Position numbers and translations under genes: made by a program
Shown: piece after piece, positions 41,987 to 46,125 of the stretch
Layout: each line of letters begins with the position of its first letter
Numbering within the stretch: position 1 is the stretch's first letter
Source: Alkalicoccobacillus gibsonii
Lineage (GTDB): Bacteria; Bacillota; Bacilli; Bacillales; Bacillaceae_D
Length of the DNA: 46,125 bases
Reading direction: 5' to 3'
NCBI RefSeq assembly: GCF_016798245.1
Contig: NZ_JAEUZA010000001.1
Span: forward strand, 1 to 46,125
Notes under the pieces: model-generated
Database searches by the model: none
The model's input: only the letters and a program-made list of their open reading frames with translations
What the model was told of the DNA's origin: nothing

Positions 41987-43216
41987 ATGTCGAGAGTTTT
42001 ACCCTTTGGAATCGGTGTAATGGTTGTACTGCTTTCTGGTTGTGGTGGGTCAAGTCAGAATGACGATCCAACATCTCCAGCAGCTAGTCCGCCTAGAGAC
42101 TCAGTAAATATTGATTCTGAAATATCTTCAGCCCATTTCGCAACATCGGATGCGTTTTTTAAGGCGATCATTCAAGAACATTCGGATCAAAATGTGTTGA
42201 TTTCCCCTTACAGTTTGCAGGTGCTTTTGTATATGTTAGCGAATGGACTTGGTGATTCAAATCGTGAGGAGCTTCTTGAGGCGTTACATGTAAATGCCAT
42301 TGATTTAGAAGCACTTAATCAGTCTGTTCAACAAACCATTCAATCCTTTGACGATTTACCTTTTTCAGATGTAAAGACCGCGAATTCAATTTGGCATCGA
42401 GACCATTTAGCCGTAGAGGAAGACTTTAAAGAAATGATTGGCACCTATTATAACGGCGAAGCGCATGAGCTAAGAGAACTGAATCCAGCTGAGGAGTTAA
42501 ATGATTGGGTTCATGAGAAAACAAATGGACTCATTGAGAAGCTTGTAGAAGAAGTTCCATCCAACGTAATTGCATATCTTATAAATGCCGTTTATCTAGA
42601 TGCAGATTGGGAGAAGCCTTTTGAGAAACACCTTACGATTCCAGGTTCATTTTATTTATTAGATGGGGAAGACATTCAACATCCGATGATGAAGCAAACA
42701 GAGACTTTTCAATATATGGAGGAATCTTCGTTTGAAGCGGTCAAGCTACCTTATCAAGATGAGGGTTTATCAATGATTGTAGTGTTACCTGACACGGGTG
42801 CATATGAAGAAGTAGCATTCGATTTGGATTTTTCAATGTTTGTAAACGGAGATTGGAGTCGTACAGAAATGGACCTTCAATTGCCCGCTTTTACGTTTAA
42901 AAGTGAGTATGATTTAGAAGATCGTTTAACAGAGATGGGCATGGGAGTGTTATTCAATCAAGGCTTGGATACGTCCACGCTATTTGGTGAAGGGTCCACT
43001 CATGAAATTGATGAAGTGCTTCAGAAAACGTATATCAACGTAGATGAAGAAGGAACAGAGGCTGCGGCTGTTACTGGTGCTGCATTGAATGAATCAGCTA
43101 CTCTCGTTGAAAAGCGTTTTATTGTTGATCGGCCGTTTTTATTCTCCATTATTGATGAAGAAACAGAAACGATTTTGTTTATGGGATCGGTGGTGCGGCC
43201 TGTGATTGAGCCATGA
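41987..43216 (+). CDS. Lipoprotein serpin (inhibitory-type)
   Basis: 409 residues from ATG 41987, six bases after GAGGAGGTG. The signal ends in lipobox LLSGC with Cys19, so it should be anchored to the outer face of the membrane. A Ser/Pro-rich linker is followed by a complete serpin fold: NVLISPYSLQVLLYMLANGL, then KTANSIW, INAVYLDADWEKPF, LSMIVVLPD. The reactive-centre hinge DEEGTEAAAVTGAA has the small residues of inhibitory serpins (P15 Gly, P14 Thr, P12-P9 Ala/Val). FIVDRPFLFSI closes it. By counting from the hinge, P1 is near Ser or Ala in LNESAT, which would suit elastase- or subtilisin-like proteases. Its stop overlaps the next start. Confidence 0.92.
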   Translation: MSRVLPFGIGVMVVLLSGCGGSSQNDDPTSPAASPPRDSVNIDSEISSAHFATSDAFFKAIIQEHSDQNVLISPYSLQVLLYMLANGLGDSNREELLEALHVNAIDLEALNQSVQQTIQSFDDLPFSDVKTANSIWHRDHLAVEEDFKEMIGTYYNGEAHELRELNPAEELNDWVHEKTNGLIEKLVEEVPSNVIAYLINAVYLDADWEKPFEKHLTIPGSFYLLDGEDIQHPMMKQTETFQYMEESSFEAVKLPYQDEGLSMIVVLPDTGAYEEVAFDLDFSMFVNGDWSRTEMDLQLPAFTFKSEYDLEDRLTEMGMGVLFNQGLDTSTLFGEGSTHEIDEVLQKTYINVDEEGTEAAAVTGAALNESATLVEKRFIVDRPFLFSIIDEETETILFMGSVVRPVIEP

Positions 43217-43701
43217 GACTGAGGATCGCGCGCATATTTCTTGGAAGTGGTCTTCTATTATCTGCAATCGGCTTTACGTTTTGTCATATGCTTGCGAACC
43301 CGAGGCCGCCTTATTCGTCGATGGGTAATGTAGCGATCTTTTTTGTTGGTATGCTTGTGCCGATTACAGGTGTAATTGTTTATGGATGGGTAAGGTTACT
43401 AGGTAGTGCTTTATTTCATAAATGGAGTAAATGGTTTCTTGTTCTTTTACCAATTCATATAGTTGCGGCTATTTTGTGGCAGGTATATTCGCTAGATAGC
43501 TATCGGGAGATGCTCGGTAATCATTTAGAAGCATACTATGGATCTAGGGATGATCAATATATTCTTGATATTACACAAGGTTTTGACAATCAGATGAATA
43601 GTCAGTTTTTCAACTTAAACACTTGGTTGGCTTATGTGTCTATGACGCTGTGGGTAGCTTTGATGATCTCGTTCGTTATGAAACTCCGTAAAGTCACATA
43701 A
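43213..43701 (+). CDS. Four-helix membrane protein coupled to the serpin
   Basis: 162 residues with four predicted membrane helices, the first two separated by a short loop (ANPRPPYSSMG) and the last two by a long polar loop of about 45 residues (DSYREMLGNHLEAYYGSRDD onward). The ATG at 43213 overlaps the serpin stop (ATGA), so translation is coupled and the proteins are probably made together. The family is not recognised. Co-translation suggests that it works with the serpin at the membrane, but nothing in the sequence says how. Confidence 0.7.
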   Translation: MRLRIARIFLGSGLLLSAIGFTFCHMLANPRPPYSSMGNVAIFFVGMLVPITGVIVYGWVRLLGSALFHKWSKWFLVLLPIHIVAAILWQVYSLDSYREMLGNHLEAYYGSRDDQYILDITQGFDNQMNSQFFNLNTWLAYVSMTLWVALMISFVMKLRKVT

Positions 43702-43704
43702 ACA

Positions 43705-43734
43705 ATTTACATTAAATTAATAATCGTTGTATAT
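43705..43734 (+). promoter_or_regulatory. Promoter before the dedA-type gene
   Basis: TTTACA (43705-43710), 18 bases, then TATATA (43729-43734), with an overlapping TATAAT at 43731-43736. It lies just after the preceding gene, so the DedA gene has its own transcript. Confidence 0.6.
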
Positions 43735-43752
43735 AATTTAAAATTAAGTGTT

Positions 43753-43789
43753 AAGGAGGATTGTCACTGATGAAATGCGAATGACAATC
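43753..43789 (+). promoter_or_regulatory. Leader hairpin with a four-codon mini-ORF
   Basis: A perfect AAGGAGG (43753-43759) leads to ATG 43770, which opens M-K-C-E and stops at 43782. The 8-bp inverted repeat GATTGTCA (43759-43766) and TGACAATC (43782-43789) encloses this frame. The stem takes in the last base of the ribosome-binding site and the stop codon. A GTTTTG follows, so a weak terminator or an attenuator is also possible. Confidence 0.45.
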
Positions 43790-43821
43790 GTTTTGAGAGA
43801 GAGAAAAGGAAGGGCTCATTC

Positions 43822-44433
43822 ATGCTAACAGAGTATATTATGGCATTTGTAGAATTCTTAAAAGGATTTTCTTATTTTGGTATTATGCTAGCGCTATGTT
43901 TTGAATTTGTTCCGGCAGAAGTGGTTTTGCCTTTAGCGGGATTTTGGGTGTATGAAGGGGATTTTAACTACTATCTAGTTGTTATAGCGGGAGCAGTAGG
44001 AGGAACGATTGGTCCGCTGACCCTTTACTATCTAGGTAAGTGGGGTGGTCGCCCAATGGTCATAAAATACGGGAAATATTTTTTAGTTTCAAAAAAACAA
44101 ATCGATGCATCTGATCGATTCTTTGACAAATACGGTGCAGGAGTAGCCTTTTTTGGACGATTTTTACCTGTTGTTCGTACCGCCATATCTGTTCCCTGCG
44201 GAATAAGTGAAATGAATGTAATTAAGTTTTGTGTGTACACGTTTATTGCCATCCTACCTATAACTGCTTTATATGTATATATAGGTTTTACATTGGGGGA
44301 GAATTGGGAACAGGCAGGTCCAATCTTCAAGCAATATACGATGCCTATTGTCTACGTGATTATATCCGGACTAGCCATCTATATTATCTACAGAATCATA
44401 AAGAATAGAAGACTAAAAAAAGACAACATCTGA
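43822..44433 (+). CDS. DedA/VTT family membrane protein
   Basis: 203 residues with about five membrane segments. Family features are FEFVPAEVVLPLAGFWVYEG near the start, GGTIGPLTLYYLGKWGGRP with the conserved Gly-rich region, then FFGRFLPVVRTAISVPCGIS containing the conserved Arg residues of the DedA (SNARE-associated) family. Members move lipid carriers such as undecaprenyl phosphate or phosphatidylethanolamine across the membrane in some species. ATG 43822 follows AAGGAAGGG. It has its own promoter and a structured leader. A bidirectional terminator follows. Confidence 0.88.
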   Translation: MLTEYIMAFVEFLKGFSYFGIMLALCFEFVPAEVVLPLAGFWVYEGDFNYYLVVIAGAVGGTIGPLTLYYLGKWGGRPMVIKYGKYFLVSKKQIDASDRFFDKYGAGVAFFGRFLPVVRTAISVPCGISEMNVIKFCVYTFIAILPITALYVYIGFTLGENWEQAGPIFKQYTMPIVYVIISGLAIYIIYRIIKNRRLKKDNI

Positions 44434-44453
44434 GTATAAGATGTTGTCTTTTT
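44416..44453. terminator. Bidirectional terminator
   Basis: AAAGACAACATCT pairs with AGATGTTGTCTTT, with A6 and T5 on the two sides. The flanking genes converge. Confidence 0.85.
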
Positions 44454-44461
44454 GATCTCGT

Positions 44462-45979
44462 TTAGAAGAATCCTTGTGCGTCTTCACTATAGCTAACGAG
44501 TAGATTTTTTGTTTGTTGATAGTGTTCAAGCATCATTTTATGATTCTCACGGCCGATTCCAGATTGCTTGTATCCTCCGAAGGCTGCATGTGCCGGATAG
44601 ACGTGGTAGCAGTTTGTCCAGACTCGTCCTGCTTGAATTTCTCTTCCAAATTTGTAGGCAGTATTGATGTTACGAGACCAAATTCCAGCTCCAAGTCCAT
44701 AGAGTGTATCGTTTGCAATGGCTAGTGCTTCATCTTCATCCGTAAAGGTCGTGACAGATAAAACGGGACCAAAAATTTCTTCTTGGAAAATTCTCATCTC
44801 GTTGTTCCCTTTAAAAATGGTTGGCTCAACGTAGAAACCTTTTTCCATGCCATCAACCTGGCGTGTACCGCCCCCAATGAGACATTCGGCTCCTTCGTTT
44901 TTCCCGATTTCAAGGTAGGATGTGATTTTCTCAAGCTGCTCTTGTGAGGCTTGAGCTCCAATCATTGTATTTGGATCGAGTGGATTTCCAGATGTAATTT
45001 CCTTCACTCGCTTAAGCGCTCTTTCTATAAATTGATCGTATATGGATTCATGTATGAGTGTTCGTGATGGGCACGTGCAAACTTCCCCTTGGTTTAACGC
45101 AAACATCACAAACCCTTCAATCGCCTTATCAAGATACGCATCATCTTGATCCATGACGTCTTTAAAGAAGATGTTTGGAGATTTACCACCAAGCTCTAGG
45201 GTGACTGGAATGAGGTTCTCTGAGGCATATTGCATGATCAGACGTCCCGTTGTTGTTTCTCCAGTAAAGGCAATTTTGGCAATTCGTTTGTTAGAAGCGA
45301 GAGGTTTTCCGGCTTCTTCTCCAAAGCCGTTTACAATGTTAACTACTCCAGCCGGAAGAAGATCCACAATTAGTTCCATTAATACAAGGATGGATGCTGG
45401 CGTTTGCTCAGCTGGTTTTAACACCACGCAGTTTCCAGCAGCGAGTGCTGGTGCAAGCTTCCAGACAGCCATAAGAATAGGGAAATTCCAAGGAATAATT
45501 TGACCAACCACACCAAGTGGCTCATGAAAATGATAGGCGACCGTCTGCTCATCAATTTGGCTGAGAGACCCTTCTTGTGCACGAATCACCCCGGCAAAAT
45601 AACGAAAATGATCCACTGCTAAAGGAATATCCGCATTCAGTGTTTCTCGTACGGCTTTTCCGTTATCCCAGGTTTCAGCAACGGCTAGTTTTTCAAGATT
45701 CTCTTCAATTCGATCTGCGATTTTGTTTAATAGAATCGCACGTTCAGTTGGAGTGGTTTTCCCCCAGCTTGACTTCGCTTCATGTGCGGCATCAAGTGCT
45801 AACTCAATGTCTTCAGAAGTAGACCTGGCCACCTTACAAAATACTTCTCCATTAACGGGAGACACATTGTCGAAGTATCGACCATTCGCAGGGGCTGTCC
45901 ATTTTCCACCGATAAAATTGTCATACTGTTCTTTAAACGTCACCACAGAGTCGGTCGTTCCAGGCTGCATATAAACCAT
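44462..45979 (-). CDS. Aldehyde dehydrogenase (ExaC/AldB-type, acetaldehyde-like)
   Basis: 505 residues from ATG 45979, seven bases after GGAGGG; the frame upstream is not preceded by a site. It contains the NAD-binding [20 protein letters not shown], the catalytic Cys in [11 protein letters not shown] and the Glu in [12 protein letters not shown]. The double Cys in GEVCTC and the ending [17 protein letters not shown] are typical of the ExaC/AldB branch that oxidises acetaldehyde and similar short aldehydes with NAD. A cre site overlaps its promoter, in line with carbon catabolite control. It is the last complete gene; 45980-46125 holds its promoter region. Confidence 0.9.
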   Translation of the reverse strand: MVYMQPGTTDSVVTFKEQYDNFIGGKWTAPANGRYFDNVSPVNGEVFCKVARSTSEDIELALDAAHEAKSSWGKTTPTERAILLNKIADRIEENLEKLAVAETWDNGKAVRETLNADIPLAVDHFRYFAGVIRAQEGSLSQIDEQTVAYHFHEPLGVVGQIIPWNFPILMAVWKLAPALAAGNCVVLKPAEQTPASILVLMELIVDLLPAGVVNIVNGFGEEAGKPLASNKRIAKIAFTGETTTGRLIMQYASENLIPVTLELGGKSPNIFFKDVMDQDDAYLDKAIEGFVMFALNQGEVCTCPSRTLIHESIYDQFIERALKRVKEITSGNPLDPNTMIGAQASQEQLEKITSYLEIGKNEGAECLIGGGTRQVDGMEKGFYVEPTIFKGNNEMRIFQEEIFGPVLSVTTFTDEDEALAIANDTLYGLGAGIWSRNINTAYKFGREIQAGRVWTNCYHVYPAHAAFGGYKQSGIGRENHKMMLEHYQQTKNLLVSYSEDAQGFF

Positions 45980-46020
45980 AAGAAATCCCTCCAACGTCAT
46001 TTATTTGAACCACCTCCATT

Positions 46021-46042
46021 GTATACCCTTTTGGCGAATTTT
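46021..46042 (-). promoter_or_regulatory. Promoter of the aldehyde dehydrogenase gene
   Basis: On the minus strand, a CTTACA -35 (partly inside the cre site), 16 bases, then TATACA (46026-46021). It lies about 45 bases before the start codon. Confidence 0.5.
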
Positions 46043-46055
46043 GTAAGCGCTTTAT
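46042..46055. promoter_or_regulatory. cre (CcpA-binding) site
   Basis: TGTAAGCGCTTTAT fits the cre consensus TGWAARCGYTWNCW at 13 of 14 positions. Its position over the -35 region predicts repression by CcpA in the presence of preferred sugars. Confidence 0.7.
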
Positions 46056-46125
46056 TTCGATTGGGGAGGATTAATTTTTTGTAAAGTTAATGCGGAGCTG
46101 AAGGGAATCGACGAAGAGAGGGCTG

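Overview
The window looks like a chromosomal segment of a low-GC, spore-forming Bacillaceae bacterium. The signs are strong AGGAGG ribosome-binding sites with ATG, GTG and TTG starts, a Bacillus-type tRNA gene array, prkA and yhbH, a SigE-like promoter before prkA, a SigB-like promoter before dps, and an S-box (SAM-I) riboswitch before metE. From memory, the order tRNA array ... queG - yhbB - trmL ... prkA ... yhbH matches the trnD-to-yhbH part of the Bacillus subtilis map, so I read the backbone as that locus with lineage-specific insertions. The genus is uncertain; an alkaliphilic or halotolerant Bacillus relative is only a guess.

Positions 1-1590 hold 17 tRNA genes, all on the plus strand, ending in a terminator near 1642-1677. 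The next 7.5 kb (about 1,690-9,100) is very AT-rich accessory DNA that looks like a small, partly decayed defence island next to the tRNA array. It contains a relic of a tyrosine recombinase, a GIY-YIG nuclease with three tandem helix-turn-helix-like repeats, and a 1322-residue protein joining a DUF4297/Cap4-like nuclease to a STAND NTPase (Avs-like). It then has an HNH fragment fused in frame to the C-terminal tail of a MurE-type ligase, and a type IV restriction enzyme of the phosphorothioate-binding SBD-HNH family whose C-terminus is out of frame after a run of seven A.

Positions 9,200-17,250 hold a DUF5659-like/DUF6241 pair, a 44-residue membrane peptide, an alpha/beta hydrolase, a large secreted 5'-nucleotidase with three chitin-binding modules, a DoxX protein, a gamma-glutamyltransferase homologue and a flavoprotein. 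Positions 17,290-25,300 hold an SLC13 transporter, riboswitch-controlled metE, a DUF3298 protein, gabD, an M42 aminopeptidase and dps. Positions 25,340-29,920 hold a B3/4-domain protein, queG, ogt, an acetyltransferase, yhbB and trmL.

Positions 29,990-40,500 hold a YufK-like membrane protein, a 29-residue membrane peptide, a class A penicillin-binding protein and prkA. These are followed by signal peptidase I, yidD, a lipoprotein DD-carboxypeptidase, a stand-alone WYL protein with a LexA-like box in its promoter, a beta-helix protein and yhbH. Positions 40,530-46,125 hold three membrane proteins of uncertain function, a lipoprotein serpin coupled to a membrane protein, a DedA protein behind a structured leader, and an aldehyde dehydrogenase with a CcpA-type cre site over its promoter.

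Most genes are single units closed by strong, often bidirectional, terminators. The best candidates for new biology are the nuclease/NTPase island, the SOS-type WYL gene, the serpin pair, and a shared palindrome, AAATAC-N4-GTATTT, before the type IV nuclease and before the 44-residue peptide.
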